64,000 bases of DNA from Bradyrhizobium manausense (GCF_018130615.1 NZ_JAFCKB010000015.1:124001-188000), one strand, 5' to 3'; shown: positions 17,252 to 27,592, counted from the first letter of the stretch. Program-made: numbers and translations. Notes: generated from the letters alone by a model not told the origin.

Positions 17252-18161
17252 TCAGGCCGCTTCTCGAATCAGCGTGAGCACTTGACGATCATTGGACACC
17301 CGGGTGCCGACACGACGCAACGCACAAGGTAGGCACTCCGTGAATTACGAACAGGCACTTGCCTGTAATTTGTGCGAATCTCTATCTATCTTGGCTCATT
17401 TCTAGAAATTGTCACTGGCTCGCCACATCCGGGCAATACCGGGGACGAGTCTCCGGCACTGCAACATGACAATCTGCGAGCGGCAAACTTATGACGCTCG
17501 CGAGGCGATTGCTCGCGTGTCACGTTCATCTTCTGCTGCAATGCAGTGCCAACGATTCCTCGAGCCTGCATGCAGCATGGCTGTCGCGGCAAGCGCACAG
17601 CGCTGTGTCAAAATCGGTCGCCAAACCCTCCGAAAGGATAACGTCGTTCTGCGCGGCAGCTCGGATGCAGAAGAGCGACCGCAGTTGACTTGAAAGGAAG
17701 GCTTGCGCTCGTCGTCGCGAAGCGCGCCGCGGCCTGGAGCCGCATGACGGATTGAGCGATGTCGAGATCATGGGATGCGACGATGCAGACGACCGGCACC
17801 AGCGATGGCCGGCGGTCGGCGATGGCAACGCCATCAGGACGTGCGCGCATGCTCTCCCCCAGCATGGTCATTCGCGACCGGGCCAATGACGATCAGACGG
17901 GTCCGACTCCGCTGACGACGCTCCGCGACGCGACAGATGACCTCACGCAACAAGACCTCGGCCGAACCGTCCCGGCCAGATTTTTATTACGCAAAACCGC
18001 GACTGCCGCCTGGATCGCCATGATCGCGGCGGAGTTACCCTGGGGGGATGACGCCAACACCCTTGATTGGTTCCCTCCCGGGAGCATGTGGGTTAAAGGA
18101 TAGCGCGTCAGGACCGGCGCGGAAACCCCCTCCGCCCGAAGGCTTGGAGATAAAAAGCATC
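17252..18161. other. Long intergenic region without a recognised gene
   Basis: About 910 bases between the prkA promoter and the tal-pgi gene. I see no convincing protein: short frames on both strands (for example 17608-17886 minus and 17759-18103 plus) have no recognisable domain, and neither has a convincing ribosome site. Visible elements are a 16-base dyad ACAGGCA-ct-TGCCTGT (17351-17366), a 12-base palindrome CACAGCGCTGTG (17596-17607) and a TTGACT hexamer at 17685. GGAGA at 18147 is the ribosome site of the next gene. A small RNA or an eroded gene remains possible. Confidence 0.4.
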
Positions 18162-21011
18162 ATGAATCCCGTCAAAGAACTGGAAAAGCACGGACAAGCC
18201 GTCTGGCTGGACTTCCTCGCCCGCGGCTTCATCGCCAAGGGCGACCTGAAGCGGCTGATCGACACCGATGGTGTCAAGGGCGTTACCTCCAACCCCTCGA
18301 TTTTCGAGAAGGCGATCGGGAGCTCGGACGAGTATGACGCTCCGATCGGCAAGGCGCTGAAGCGCGGCGACCGGACCGTGGCCGATTTGTTCGAGGCGGT
18401 TGCCGTCGAGGATATCCAGGCCGCCGCCGACGTCCTGCGCCCGGTCTATGACCGCCTCAAGGGCGGCGACGGTTATGTCAGCCTGGAAGTCTCGCCCTAT
18501 CTGGCGATGGACACATCAGGCACGGTCGCCGAAGCGCGCCGGCTCTGGAAGGACGTTGGCCGCAAGAACCTGATGGTGAAGGTGCCGGCGACGCCGGAGG
18601 GCCTGCCCGCGATCGAAACGCTGATCGGCGACGGCATCAGCATCAACATCACGCTGCTGTTCTCGAAAGCGGTCTATCTGCAGGTCGCCGAGGCCTATAT
18701 CGCCGGTCTCGAAAAATACGTCGCCGGTGGCGGCGATCCCTCGCATGTCGCCAGTGTGGCGAGCTTCTTCGTCAGCCGCATAGACAGCGTGGTCGACAAG
18801 CAGCTCGACGAGAAGATCGCCCGGGCCAACGATCCATCCGAGAAGGAGCGGCTCGCCGCGCTGAAGGGCAAGGTCGCGATCGCCAACGCCAAGGTCGCCT
18901 ATCAGGACTACAAGCGGCTGTTCTCGGGCCCGCGCTGGGAGAAGCTCGCCGCCAAGGGCGCCAAGCCGCAGCGCATGCTGTGGGCCTCGACCGGCACCAA
19001 GAACAAGGACTACAGCGACGTCCTTTATGTGGAGGAGCTGATCGGCCCTGACACCATCAACACCGTACCGCCGGCAACGCTGGATGCCTTCCGCGACCAC
19101 GGCAAGCCGCGCGACAGCCTGGAAGAGAATGTCGATGACGCCCGCCGCGTGCTGGAAGAGCTGGAGCGCTCCGGCGTCTCGCTCGATGCCATCACCGAGG
19201 AGCTCGTCAAGGACGGTGTGAAGCTGTTCGCGGACGCCGCCGACAAGCTCTACGGCGCCGTCGCCCACAAGCGGGCCACCGTGCTCGGGACGGCAATCGA
19301 TCGCCAGCAGCTCTCGCTCGGCGACGGGCTCGGCAAGGCCGTAGCCAAGAGCACCGAGGAATGGCGCGCATCGGCCAAGATCCGCAGGCTCTGGCAGCGC
19401 GACAAATCGGTCTGGACCGGGACGGACGAGGACAAATGGCTCGGCTGGCTCGACAGCGCCGCCAAGGCCGACGTTGCCGACTATGAGGACTATGCCAACC
19501 GGGTGAAGGGCCAGAAGTTCTCCGACGCCGTCGTGCTCGGCATGGGCGGATCGAGCCTTGGGCCGGAGGTGCTGGCTGAGACCTTTGCCCGGAAGCCCGG
19601 CTTCCCGAAGCTGCATGTGCTGGATTCCACCGATCCGGCCGAGGTGCGGGCGATGGAGGCCAAGATCGACATCGCCAACACCGTGTTCATCGTCTCCAGC
19701 AAATCCGGCGGCACCACCGAGCCGAACGCGATGAAGGACTATTTTCACAAGCGCGTCGCGCAGGCCCTCGGCCCGAAGGCCAAGACCGGCTTCCGCTTCA
19801 TCGCGGTGACCGATCCCGGCTCCTCGCTGGAGAAGGCGGCGAAGAAGCTGAACTACGCCCGCATCTTCCATGGCGAGCCGTCGATCGGCGGACGCTATTC
19901 CGTGCTGTCGCCGTTCGGCCTGGTGCCGGCGGCAACCGCCGGCATCGACGTCAAGACCTTCATCAAGCATACGCTGTCGATGGCCCGCTCCTGCGGACCG
20001 GACGTGCCGCCGGCCGAGAACCCCGGCGTTCAGCTCGGCCTTGCCATGGGGCTTGCCGGCCTTGAGGGCCGCGACAAGGTGACGATCCTGTCGTCGAAGA
20101 AGATCGCCGATTTCGGCGCCTGGGCCGAGCAGCTCATCGCGGAATCGACCGGCAAGGAAGGCAAGGGCCTGATCCCGATCGCAGGCGAACCGCTTGGCGA
20201 GTCCTCGCTCTATGGCAACGACCGCTTCTTCATCGACATCCGTACCGAAGGCGAGACGGACGCCGCGCACGACTCGGCACTCGCCGGGATCGAGGCGGCC
20301 GGCCATCCCGTGGTACGCATCGTCATGAAGTCGATCGACCATCTGGGGCAGGAGTTCTTCCGCTTCGAGATGGCGACGGCCGTGGCGGGCGCGGTCCTCG
20401 GCATCAACCCGTTCGACCAGCCCGACGTCGAAGCAGCCAAGATCAAGACCCGCGAGCTCACCGCGTCGTTCGAGAAGACCGGCTCGCTGCCGGCCGAAGA
20501 ACCCGTGGTCAGCACCGATCAAGCCGATCTCTACACCGACGCGGCCAACGCCACGGCGCTTCGCGCCGCGGGCGCCAACGGCGACCTCACGTCCTGGCTG
20601 AAGGCGCATCTGTCGCGCTCGGGCCACGGCGACTATGTCGCGCTGCTCGGCTACATCGCCCGCGACAAGGCGACGATCGACGCGCTTCAAGCGATGCGCC
20701 TCGAAGTGCGCGAGAAGCGGCATGTCGCAACCTGCGCCGAGTTCGGACCGCGCTTCCTGCACTCCACGGGCCAGGCCTACAAGGGCGGGCCCGACAGCGG
20801 CGTGTTCCTCCAGATCACCGCCGACGACGCCAAGGATCTCGCGGTGCCCGGCCAGAAGGCGAGCTTCGGCGTGATCAAGGCGGCGCAGGCACGCGGCGAC
20901 TTCGACGTGCTCACCGAGCGCGGCCGACGCGCGCTTCGGGTGCATCTCAAGGGCGGGCTCAAGAAGGGTCTCGCGGCGCTCAATGCCGCCCTCAACGACG
21001 CGCTGAATTAA
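18162..21011 (+). CDS. tal-pgi: Bifunctional transaldolase / glucose-6-phosphate isomerase
   Basis: A 949-residue fusion. Residues 1-~370 are a transaldolase: [13 protein letters not shown], the Schiff-base Lys140 in [20 protein letters not shown] and the late [11 protein letters not shown]. Residues ~400-949 are a phosphoglucose isomerase: [30 protein letters not shown] and [15 protein letters not shown]. It converts between sedoheptulose-7-P/glyceraldehyde-3-P and fructose-6-P, then to glucose-6-P, joining the non-oxidative pentose phosphate branch to the zwf entry. The ATG at 18162 follows TTGGAGATAAAAAGC, and transaldolase homology begins there; the longer frame from 18048 adds nothing recognisable. 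First gene of the pentose-phosphate operon. Confidence 0.95.
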   Translation: MNPVKELEKHGQAVWLDFLARGFIAKGDLKRLIDTDGVKGVTSNPSIFEKAIGSSDEYDAPIGKALKRGDRTVADLFEAVAVEDIQAAADVLRPVYDRLKGGDGYVSLEVSPYLAMDTSGTVAEARRLWKDVGRKNLMVKVPATPEGLPAIETLIGDGISINITLLFSKAVYLQVAEAYIAGLEKYVAGGGDPSHVASVASFFVSRIDSVVDKQLDEKIARANDPSEKERLAALKGKVAIANAKVAYQDYKRLFSGPRWEKLAAKGAKPQRMLWASTGTKNKDYSDVLYVEELIGPDTINTVPPATLDAFRDHGKPRDSLEENVDDARRVLEELERSGVSLDAITEELVKDGVKLFADAADKLYGAVAHKRATVLGTAIDRQQLSLGDGLGKAVAKSTEEWRASAKIRRLWQRDKSVWTGTDEDKWLGWLDSAAKADVADYEDYANRVKGQKFSDAVVLGMGGSSLGPEVLAETFARKPGFPKLHVLDSTDPAEVRAMEAKIDIANTVFIVSSKSGGTTEPNAMKDYFHKRVAQALGPKAKTGFRFIAVTDPGSSLEKAAKKLNYARIFHGEPSIGGRYSVLSPFGLVPAATAGIDVKTFIKHTLSMARSCGPDVPPAENPGVQLGLAMGLAGLEGRDKVTILSSKKIADFGAWAEQLIAESTGKEGKGLIPIAGEPLGESSLYGNDRFFIDIRTEGETDAAHDSALAGIEAAGHPVVRIVMKSIDHLGQEFFRFEMATAVAGAVLGINPFDQPDVEAAKIKTRELTASFEKTGSLPAEEPVVSTDQADLYTDAANATALRAAGANGDLTSWLKAHLSRSGHGDYVALLGYIARDKATIDALQAMRLEVREKRHVATCAEFGPRFLHSTGQAYKGGPDSGVFLQITADDAKDLAVPGQKASFGVIKAAQARGDFDVLTERGRRALRVHLKGGLKKGLAALNAALNDALN

Positions 21012-21024
21012 GGGAATCTCTCAC

Positions 21025-22023
21025 ATGCAACTCGGCATGATCGGCCTCGGCCGGATGGGCGGCAACATCGTTCGCCGCCTGATGCGCCAGGGACATTCGA
21101 CCGTGGTCTATGACAAGGACGCCAAGGCCGTCGCCGGTCTCGCTGCAGACGGCGCAGTCGGCTCGGCCACGCTGGAAGAGTTCATCTCGAAACTCGAGCG
21201 GCCGCGCACGGCCTGGGTGATGCTGCCTGCCGGCCGCATCACCGAGCAGACCATCGACACGATCGCGGGCGTGATGCAGGAGGGCGACGTCATCATCGAC
21301 GGCGGCAACACCTTCTGGCAGGACGACGTCCGCCGCGGCAAGGCGCTGAAGGCGCGCGGCATCCACTATGTCGACGTCGGCACGTCCGGCGGCGTCTGGG
21401 GCCTCGACCGCGGCTATTGCATGATGATCGGCGGCGAGAAGCCGGTGGTCGATCGGCTCGACCCGATCTTCGCCGCGCTGGCGCCCGGTGCCGGCGACAT
21501 TCCGCGCACCGAGGGACGCGAAGGACGCGATCCCCGCATCGAGCAGGGCTACATCCATGCCGGCCCCGTCGGCGCCGGCCATTTTGTCAAGATGATCCAC
21601 AACGGCATCGAGTACGGCCTGATGCAGGCCTATGCCGAAGGGTTCGACATCCTCAAGAATGCCAATATCGATGCCTTGCCGGCTGATCATCGCTACGATT
21701 TCGACCTTGCCGACATCGCCGAGGTGTGGCGGCGCGGCAGCGTGATCCCGTCCTGGCTGCTCGACCTCACCTCGACCGCGCTCGCCGACAGCCCGCAGCT
21801 TGCGGAATACTCCGGCTTCGTGGAGGATTCCGGTGAGGGTCGCTGGACCGTGAATGCGGCGATCGACGAGGCCGTGCCGGCGGAAGTCTTGACCGCGGCC
21901 CTCTACACACGTTTCCGTTCCCGTCGGGAACACACCTTCGCCGAAAAAATTCTCTCCGCGATGCGCGCGGGTTTCGGCGGCCACAAGGAGCCGAAGCAGC
22001 CCGGCGCTTCGAAGCCAAAATAA
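21025..22023 (+). CDS. gnd: 6-phosphogluconate dehydrogenase, decarboxylating (short form)
   Basis: A 332-residue enzyme that oxidises 6-phosphogluconate to ribulose-5-P and CO2. It is the short GndA/YqeC-like form (about 300-330 residues against about 470 for the long form). Visible motifs: [17 protein letters not shown] (dinucleotide fold), [21 protein letters not shown], the catalytic Lys region [20 protein letters not shown], then [17 protein letters not shown]. The short form in other bacteria is often NAD-preferring; cofactor choice cannot be fixed here. It lies 13 bases after tal-pgi. Confidence 0.93.
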   Translation: MQLGMIGLGRMGGNIVRRLMRQGHSTVVYDKDAKAVAGLAADGAVGSATLEEFISKLERPRTAWVMLPAGRITEQTIDTIAGVMQEGDVIIDGGNTFWQDDVRRGKALKARGIHYVDVGTSGGVWGLDRGYCMMIGGEKPVVDRLDPIFAALAPGAGDIPRTEGREGRDPRIEQGYIHAGPVGAGHFVKMIHNGIEYGLMQAYAEGFDILKNANIDALPADHRYDFDLADIAEVWRRGSVIPSWLLDLTSTALADSPQLAEYSGFVEDSGEGRWTVNAAIDEAVPAEVLTAALYTRFRSRREHTFAEKILSAMRAGFGGHKEPKQPGASKPK

Positions 22024-22052
22024 GACCTGCAGCAAGCGAAGGCCAATCTTTC

Positions 22053-23564
22053 GTGACAAAAGACCCGCAAGCCAAGCGCAAGCCGGAAAATTGCGCCTTC
22101 GTGATCTTCGGCGTTACCGGCGACCTCACGCACCGCCTGGTGATGCCGTCGCTCTACAATCTCGCCGCCGAGAATCTGTTGCCGGAAAAATTCTGCGTCG
22201 TCGGCGTGGCCCGCAAGGGCCAGTCCGATGACGAGCTGCGCAACGGCCTGATGGACGGCTTGCGCAAGTTCGCGACGCGCCCGGTGGACGACGTCGTCGC
22301 CAAGCAGCTCCTGCAGTGCGTCACCTTTGTCGAGGCCGACCCGAAGGATCCGCCCTCCTTCGACCGCCTGCGCACGCATCTCGACGGCCTGGAATGCTCG
22401 CAAGGCACCGGCGGCAATCGGCTGTTCTATCTGGCGACCCCTCCGGCCGCGTTCGCGCCGACCGCACGCGAGCTCGGCCGCACCGGCATGATGAAGGAGA
22501 ACGGCGCCTGGCGGCGGCTGGTGATCGAAAAGCCGTTCGGCACCGACCTCGCATCGGCCAAGGCATTGAATGCCGAGCTGCTAAAGATCATGGACGAGCA
22601 CCAGATCTACCGGATCGATCATTATCTCGGCAAGGAGACGGTGCAGAACATCCTGGTGCTGCGCTTTGCCAACGGCATGTTCGAGCCGATCTGGAATCGC
22701 AACCATATCGACCACATCCAGATCACGGTCGAGGAGAAGCTCGGCGTCGGCCATCGCGGCGGTTTCTACGACGCCACCGGCGCGCTGCGCGACATGGTGC
22801 CGAATCATCTATTCCAGCTGATGTCGCTGGTCGCGATGGAGCCGCCGGCGCGTTTCGATGCGCACTCCGTGCGCTCCGAGAAGGCTGATGTGCTGACGTC
22901 GATCCAGCAGCCGAGCCGGGAAGAAGCGCTGAAGAACTCCGTTCGCGCGCAATATCTCGCCGGACGCATCGGCGACGACGAGATCACGGACTATCGCAAG
23001 ACCGAGGACGTCAAGCCCGGGAGCACCACCGAGACCTTCGTCGCGCTGAAGCTGATGATCGACAATTGGCGGTGGGCCGGCGTGCCGTTCTACCTGCGGA
23101 CCGGCAAGGCGCTGGGCCACAAGCGCACGGAAGTCGCAATCAAGTTCAAGCAGGCGCCGCTATCGATGTTTTCAGGCACCACCGTCGATCGTCTCTCGCA
23201 AAACTTCCTCACCATCGGCATTGCGCCGACCGAGACGATCGAGCTTCAGTTCAACGCCAAGATTCCGGGACCGAGCATCACGATCGACGGCGTCGAGATG
23301 AAATTCAAGTACGGCGACTATTTCCGGGCCGATCCCTCCACCGGCTACGAGACGCTGATCTACGACTGCATGATCGGTGACAACATCCTGTTCCAGCGCG
23401 CCGACGGCATCGAAGCCGGATGGCAGGCGGTGCAGCCGTTCCTCGACGCCTGGAAGACCGCGGGCACCAACGGCATCGAGACCTATGAAGCCGGCAGCGA
23501 TGGCCCGGCCTGCGCCGACGAGCTGCTGCGGCGCGACGGCCGCAGCTGGCGGAAGTTTTCGTGA
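22053..23564 (+). CDS. zwf: Glucose-6-phosphate 1-dehydrogenase
   Basis: A 503-residue enzyme, normal family length, converting glucose-6-P to 6-phosphogluconolactone with NADP+ reduction. Motifs: VIFGVTGDLTHR at the nucleotide site, VIEKPFGTDL, and the substrate signature RIDHYLGKETVQN (near residue 186), then RTGKALGHKRTEV. The start is GTG at 22053; homology (KPENCAFVIFGVTGD) begins shortly after and no nearer ATG fits. Its TGA overlaps the pgl start. Confidence 0.96.
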   Translation: MTKDPQAKRKPENCAFVIFGVTGDLTHRLVMPSLYNLAAENLLPEKFCVVGVARKGQSDDELRNGLMDGLRKFATRPVDDVVAKQLLQCVTFVEADPKDPPSFDRLRTHLDGLECSQGTGGNRLFYLATPPAAFAPTARELGRTGMMKENGAWRRLVIEKPFGTDLASAKALNAELLKIMDEHQIYRIDHYLGKETVQNILVLRFANGMFEPIWNRNHIDHIQITVEEKLGVGHRGGFYDATGALRDMVPNHLFQLMSLVAMEPPARFDAHSVRSEKADVLTSIQQPSREEALKNSVRAQYLAGRIGDDEITDYRKTEDVKPGSTTETFVALKLMIDNWRWAGVPFYLRTGKALGHKRTEVAIKFKQAPLSMFSGTTVDRLSQNFLTIGIAPTETIELQFNAKIPGPSITIDGVEMKFKYGDYFRADPSTGYETLIYDCMIGDNILFQRADGIEAGWQAVQPFLDAWKTAGTNGIETYEAGSDGPACADELLRRDGRSWRKFS

Positions 23565-24313
23565 TGGCCGCGGCCGAAGAGCCGAAGCTGATCGTCGTCG
23601 CCGACGCTGAGGCGCTGGCGCAGGCCGCAGCCCAGCGCGTGATGGCGCGGATTGCCGCCAATCCCGGACGCATCGCGATCTGCCTCACCGGCGGCTCCAG
23701 CCCGAAGAAGCTCTATGAGCTGCTGGGCAGCGCCCCCTGGCGCGGCAAGCTCCCTTGGGATCGCGTGCACTGGTTCATCGGCGACGAGCGTTTTGTCCCC
23801 GACAGCGATCCCCTCAACAACATGACGGTGGCGCGGGCGACCTTTCTCGACCGCGACGCGCCCGCCGGCCACATTCACCCGATTCCGACCGCGGTCGAAA
23901 ATCCCGAGGCCGGCGCCGAAACCTACGCGCGCGAGCTGCAGGCCTTCTACGGCTCTGAAAGCCTCGATCCGGCCCGGCCTCTGTTCGATCTCGTCCTGAT
24001 GGGCGCGGGCCCGGACGGCCACACCGCCTCGCTCTTTCCCGGCTACCCCGCCGTGGAGGAGACTGCGCGCTGGGTCGTGGGCGTCCCCAAGGCCAATGTC
24101 GCGCCCTTCGTGCCGCGGGTCTCGCTGACGCTCCCTGCGCTGGCCTCCTGCCGCGAAATGCTGTTCGAGATCGCTGGGCATGACAAGCGGCCGATCTTGA
24201 CGCGCCTCCTCAATGGCGAGAATCTGCCGGCGTTGCGCGCGCGCTCGGAGGGGGAGACCGTCTGGCTGGTCGACAGGGCCGCGCTTCCGGAGGGAATTCG
24301 TGGCGGGCGTTAA
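23561..24313 (+). CDS. pgl: 6-phosphogluconolactonase
   Basis: A 250-residue lactonase hydrolysing 6-phosphogluconolactone to 6-phosphogluconate. Motifs: ICLTGGSSPKKLYELL, the family signature HWFIGDERFVPDSDPLNN and GAGPDGHTASLFPG. Two starts are possible: GTG at 23561 (GTGATG, four-base overlap with zwf) or the directly following ATG at 23564; either gives coupling to zwf. The 3' end overlaps the gntK start by 14 bases. Confidence 0.94.
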   Translation: MMAAAEEPKLIVVADAEALAQAAAQRVMARIAANPGRIAICLTGGSSPKKLYELLGSAPWRGKLPWDRVHWFIGDERFVPDSDPLNNMTVARATFLDRDAPAGHIHPIPTAVENPEAGAETYARELQAFYGSESLDPARPLFDLVLMGAGPDGHTASLFPGYPAVEETARWVVGVPKANVAPFVPRVSLTLPALASCREMLFEIAGHDKRPILTRLLNGENLPALRARSEGETVWLVDRAALPEGIRGGR

Positions 24314-24839
24314 AGCACCTTGTGCGTTGATCGTGATGGGCGTGTCGGGTTCAGGCAAGAGCACGGTTGCAGGGGCGCTTGGCGAGCGGCTTGGCTGGCG
24401 GTTCGAGGACGGCGACAGCTTTCACCCCGCAAGCAATGTCGAGAAGATGCGGGCCGGCCATCCGCTCACCGACGAGGACCGCTGGCCCTGGCTCAACGCC
24501 ATCGCCGACGAGATTTCGCGGGTCTGCGACAAGGGCGAGCATGTCATCATCGCCTGCTCGGCGCTCAAGCACACCTATCGTGACGTGCTGCTGCGCGGCC
24601 GCGACGACGTGCGCTTCGTGTTCCTCAAAGGCACGCAGGAGCTGATCGCCGACCGGCTTGCGCACCGCAAGGGCCATTTCATGCCGCCCGGGCTGCTGAC
24701 CAGCCAGTTCAACACGCTGGAGCCGCCGGAGGCGAGCGAACATGTCATCACGGCCTCGATCGACGAATCGGTCGAGGCGATCGTCGACGGCATCGTGCGG
24801 CAGCTGAAAATCGACGGCGGCAAGAGCAAAGCCGTGTAA
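24300..24839 (+). CDS. gntK: Gluconokinase
   Basis: A 179-residue P-loop kinase that phosphorylates gluconate to 6-phosphogluconate. The P-loop is IVMGVSGSGKSTVAGAL; family stretches are EDGDSFHPASNVEKM, RWPWLNAI, ACSALKHTYRDVLLR and HFMPPGLLTSQFNTLE. The start GTG at 24300 is chosen because the P-loop lies about ten residues in, as in other GntK proteins, and because the upstream frame is the tail of pgl. It feeds gluconate into the same pathway as zwf/pgl/gnd. No edd or eda is in the window. Confidence 0.92.
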   Translation: MAGVKAPCALIVMGVSGSGKSTVAGALGERLGWRFEDGDSFHPASNVEKMRAGHPLTDEDRWPWLNAIADEISRVCDKGEHVIIACSALKHTYRDVLLRGRDDVRFVFLKGTQELIADRLAHRKGHFMPPGLLTSQFNTLEPPEASEHVITASIDESVEAIVDGIVRQLKIDGGKSKAV

Positions 24840-24842
24840 TCC

Positions 24843-24884
24843 CAAGATTCTGTCATAGAGATTCTGCCATCGAGGTTCTGCCAT
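24843..24884 (+). repeat. Three tandem 14-bp repeats before the HAD gene start
   Basis: The unit xxAGATTCTGyCAT occurs three times in register: cores ATTCTGTCAT (24847-24856), ATTCTGCCAT (24861-24870) and GTTCTGCCAT (24875-24884). The last copy contributes the AT of the ATG at 24883, and its GAGG is the probable ribosome site. The whole 43-bp gap after gntK is this repeat. Confidence 0.8.
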
Positions 24885-25695
24885 GACGAAAATCTCACTC
24901 GTGGTCTCCGACGTCGACGGCACGCTGCTGACCAAGGACAAGACGCTGACGGACCGCGCGCGGAGTGCGGTGCAGCGGCTGCACCAGGCCGGGATCGGCT
25001 TCACCATCACCTCCAGCCGCCCCGCGATCGGCATGCGATTCCTGATCGCGCCGCTGGCGCTTTGGCTGCCGGTCGGCCCGTTCAACGGTTCCTCGATCGT
25101 CGATCCCGAGATGAATCCGGTCGAGCAGCATCTGATCCCGAAAGGCGCCGCCGAGCGGTCAGTTCAGATCCTCCGCGAGTTCGGCGCCGACATTTGGCTA
25201 TTCACCTACGACAAATGGCTGATCGACAACGCAAGCGGTAAATACGTCGCTCACGAGCAGCACACGATCCGCTCCGATCCCACCATCGTGACGGACTTTA
25301 CGCCTTACCTCGCGAGCGCCTGCAAGATCGTCGGCGCCAGCGCCGATGCGGCAGGCCTGGAGCGTTGCGAAAAGGCGATGCAGGAGGCGCTCGGCAGCGA
25401 GGCCACCGCGGTCCGCTCGCAGACCTACTATCTCGACATCACCCCGCCCGGCTTCAACAAGGGTACCTTCGTGCAGGCCATGGCCAAGCGCCTCGGCATT
25501 TCCACCGACGCGGTCGCCACGATCGGCGACATGCAGAACGATCTCGCGATGTTCCGCGTCAGCGGCACCTCGATCGCCATGGGCAATGCTACCGACCACG
25601 TCAAGGACCAGGCCACCCACGTCACCGCGACCAACGAGCAGGACGGTTTTGCGGAGGCAATGGAGATGATTTTGAAGCGGAACGGGGTTGGTTGA
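24883..25695 (+). CDS. Cof-type HAD-IIB phosphatase
   Basis: A 270-residue HAD-superfamily hydrolase of the Cof/IIB branch, which dephosphorylates sugar phosphates and related metabolites. Motif I VVSDVDGTLLTKDKTLT (nucleophile Asp and acid Asp), motif II TSSRP, motif III Lys in NKGTFVQAMAKRL, and motif IV TIGDMQNDLAMFRVSG are all intact, as is MGNATDHVKDQA near the end. As the last gene of the pentose-phosphate operon it probably acts on a phosphosugar intermediate or a dead-end product (inference). Its actual substrate cannot be named. Confidence 0.88.
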   Translation: MTKISLVVSDVDGTLLTKDKTLTDRARSAVQRLHQAGIGFTITSSRPAIGMRFLIAPLALWLPVGPFNGSSIVDPEMNPVEQHLIPKGAAERSVQILREFGADIWLFTYDKWLIDNASGKYVAHEQHTIRSDPTIVTDFTPYLASACKIVGASADAAGLERCEKAMQEALGSEATAVRSQTYYLDITPPGFNKGTFVQAMAKRLGISTDAVATIGDMQNDLAMFRVSGTSIAMGNATDHVKDQATHVTATNEQDGFAEAMEMILKRNGVG

Positions 25696-25757
25696 GGCTT
25701 GACGACCTCAACTATCGCCTGCCGCTTGGTTTCCACCTCTCCCCAGCGGGGAGAGGT
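25691..25757. terminator. Double hairpin between converging HAD and GH15 genes
   Basis: Hairpin one: GTTGAGG (25691-25697) and CCTCAAC (25706-25712). Hairpin two: ACCTCTCCCC-agc-GGGGAGAGGT (25735-25757), perfect 10-bp arms with a three-base loop, followed by AAAG. The position between two converging genes fits a bidirectional terminator; there is no long T-run. Confidence 0.6.
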
Positions 25758-25789
25758 AAAGAACCTGCCGTGTCGGTCAACCACGCTCA

Positions 25790-27592
25790 CTACTTCGACC
25801 GCTGCATTGCCGGCTTCTCGCTGCTCTGCCTTGCCGCCGAGAGGTTGTGGGCGGTGTTGATCAGTGCGATGTGGGTCAGCGCCTGTGGGAAGTTGCCGGT
25901 CTGGCGCCGCGCGACGGAATCATATTCCTCGGCCAACAGCCCGACATCGTTCGCGACACCGACCACGCGATCGAACAAGATTTGCGCCTTGTCGAGATCA
26001 CCGGACAGGACATAGGCATCTGCGAGCCACAGGCTGCACGCCAGGAATGCTCCTTCCAGTGGCGGCTGGTCCGCGGGCAGCTCGCGCGGATCATGCCGCA
26101 GCACGAAGCCGTCGCGCATCACGTGCTTTTCGACGGCGGCGATCGTACCGCGGACGCGCGGGTCGTCCGCCGGCAGGAAGCCGACTCCCGGCAATAACAG
26201 CACGCTGGCATCGAGCAGCTTCGATCCATAGGACTCGACGAAGGCGCCCTCCTCCGCGTCAAAGCCCCGGTTACAGACGTCGCGGTGAATGGCTTCACGC
26301 AGGGCACGCCAGTGCAATAGCGGCGCCTTGAAGCCGAACGTCTCGGCACTCTTGATGGCACGGTCGAAGGCGACCCAGGTCATCACCTTGGAGAAGACGT
26401 AGTGCCGGGGCTCGCCGCGGCGCTCCCAGATACCATGATCGGGCTGGTCCCAGACCTCGGCGAGATGCTGGAGCACGGCGCATTCCAGCGCCCAGGTCGC
26501 TTCATCGTCGAGCTTGAGCTTGGCCATGCGCGACTGGTGGAAAGCATCGATCAACTCGCCATAGACGTCGAGCTGGAGCTGCGCGTGCGCCGCGTTGCCG
26601 ACCCGCACGGGCTTGGCGCCTTCGTAGCCGTCGAGCCAGCCCGCTTCCCATTCCAGCAGCCGCCGCTGGCCCCAGATGCCGTACATGATCTGCATGTTGG
26701 ATGGCGAGCCGGCCGCGGCGCGCAGCAGCCAATTGTGCCAGGCCAGGGCTTCCTCGGTATAGCCCGAGTTCATCAGCGCCAGCAGCGTGAAGGTGGCGTC
26801 GCGCAGCCAGCAGAAGCGGTAGTCCCAATTCCGGCTGCCGCCGAGCTTTTCCGGCAGCGAAGTCGTCGGTGCGGCGACGATACCGCCCGTGGGGCCGAAG
26901 GTCAGCGCCTTCAGCGTGATCAACGAGCGCACGATGAGATCGTGATAAGGGCCATCGCGGGTGCAGTGGCGGCACCAGCCGCTCCAGAATTTCTCGGTCT
27001 CCCGAAGGGCCATCTCGGGGTCGATCGGCTCGGGCGGATCAAGATGCGAGGGACCGTAGGTCAGCACGAACGGTATGGTCTCGCCGGCCTCGACCTCGAA
27101 CTCGGCGACCGTGGTCAGATCCTCGCCGCGGGTCTCGACCGGCGTGCGCAGCACCGTCATGTCCTGACCGGCGACCGCCAGCAGCGAATGATCGATCCGC
27201 CGCACCCAAGGAATGTCGACGCCAAAGCCGAAGCGGATCACGAGCTCCATCCGCAGCTTCACGGCGCCCGTGAGGCCGCGCACCAGCCGCACGATATCGG
27301 AGGCCTTGCCGCGTGGCGGCATGAAATCGACCAGCGCAACGGTGCCGCTCCTGGTCTCGAAGCGTGTTTCGAGAATGAGGGTATTGCCGAGATAGCGGCG
27401 CGAAATCGTCGTCACTTCGTCGCTTGGCGTGATCAGCCAGCGGCCGTTCTTGTGGGTGCCAAGGATCGCGGCGAAGCAGGCGTCGGAATCAAAGGCCGGC
27501 CAGCACAGCCAGTCGATCGAGCCGTTGCGTCCGACCAGCGCCGCGGTCTCGCAGTCGCCGATCAGCGCATAGTCCTCGATCTTCTGTGACAA
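25790..27592 (-). CDS. Glycoside hydrolase family 15 protein (glucoamylase/trehalase type)
   Basis: A 600-residue cytoplasmic GH15 enzyme (no signal peptide). It starts MSQKIEDYALIGDCETAALV, the common N-terminus of bacterial GH15 proteins, then WLCWPAFDSDACF. The catalytic domain includes GGSRNWDYRFCWLRDATFTL and the general acid in DHGIWERRGEPRHYVFSKVM; the general base lies in LLAEEYD, followed by QTGNFPQALTHIALI. Such enzymes cleave terminal glucose from alpha-glucans, and some hydrolyse trehalose. It lies 48 bases downstream of malQ on the same strand, so the two probably form an operon that degrades maltooligosaccharides or trehalose. Activity cannot be narrowed further by sequence. Confidence 0.9.
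   Translation of the reverse strand: MSQKIEDYALIGDCETAALVGRNGSIDWLCWPAFDSDACFAAILGTHKNGRWLITPSDEVTTISRRYLGNTLILETRFETRSGTVALVDFMPPRGKASDIVRLVRGLTGAVKLRMELVIRFGFGVDIPWVRRIDHSLLAVAGQDMTVLRTPVETRGEDLTTVAEFEVEAGETIPFVLTYGPSHLDPPEPIDPEMALRETEKFWSGWCRHCTRDGPYHDLIVRSLITLKALTFGPTGGIVAAPTTSLPEKLGGSRNWDYRFCWLRDATFTLLALMNSGYTEEALAWHNWLLRAAAGSPSNMQIMYGIWGQRRLLEWEAGWLDGYEGAKPVRVGNAAHAQLQLDVYGELIDAFHQSRMAKLKLDDEATWALECAVLQHLAEVWDQPDHGIWERRGEPRHYVFSKVMTWVAFDRAIKSAETFGFKAPLLHWRALREAIHRDVCNRGFDAEEGAFVESYGSKLLDASVLLLPGVGFLPADDPRVRGTIAAVEKHVMRDGFVLRHDPRELPADQPPLEGAFLACSLWLADAYVLSGDLDKAQILFDRVVGVANDVGLLAEEYDSVARRQTGNFPQALTHIALINTAHNLSAARQSSEKPAMQRSK

Noticed and set aside
17759-18103. 114-codon plus-strand frame in the long intergenic region
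   Set aside because: No convincing ribosome site, no domain, ends in the leader of tal-pgi; the overlapping minus-strand frame 17608-17886 is equally unconvincing.
18516-20945. 809-codon open frame on the minus strand opposite tal-pgi
   Set aside because: Arg/Ala/Gly/Val-rich nonsense with no domain; it is a mirror of a real gene caused by high GC at third positions.
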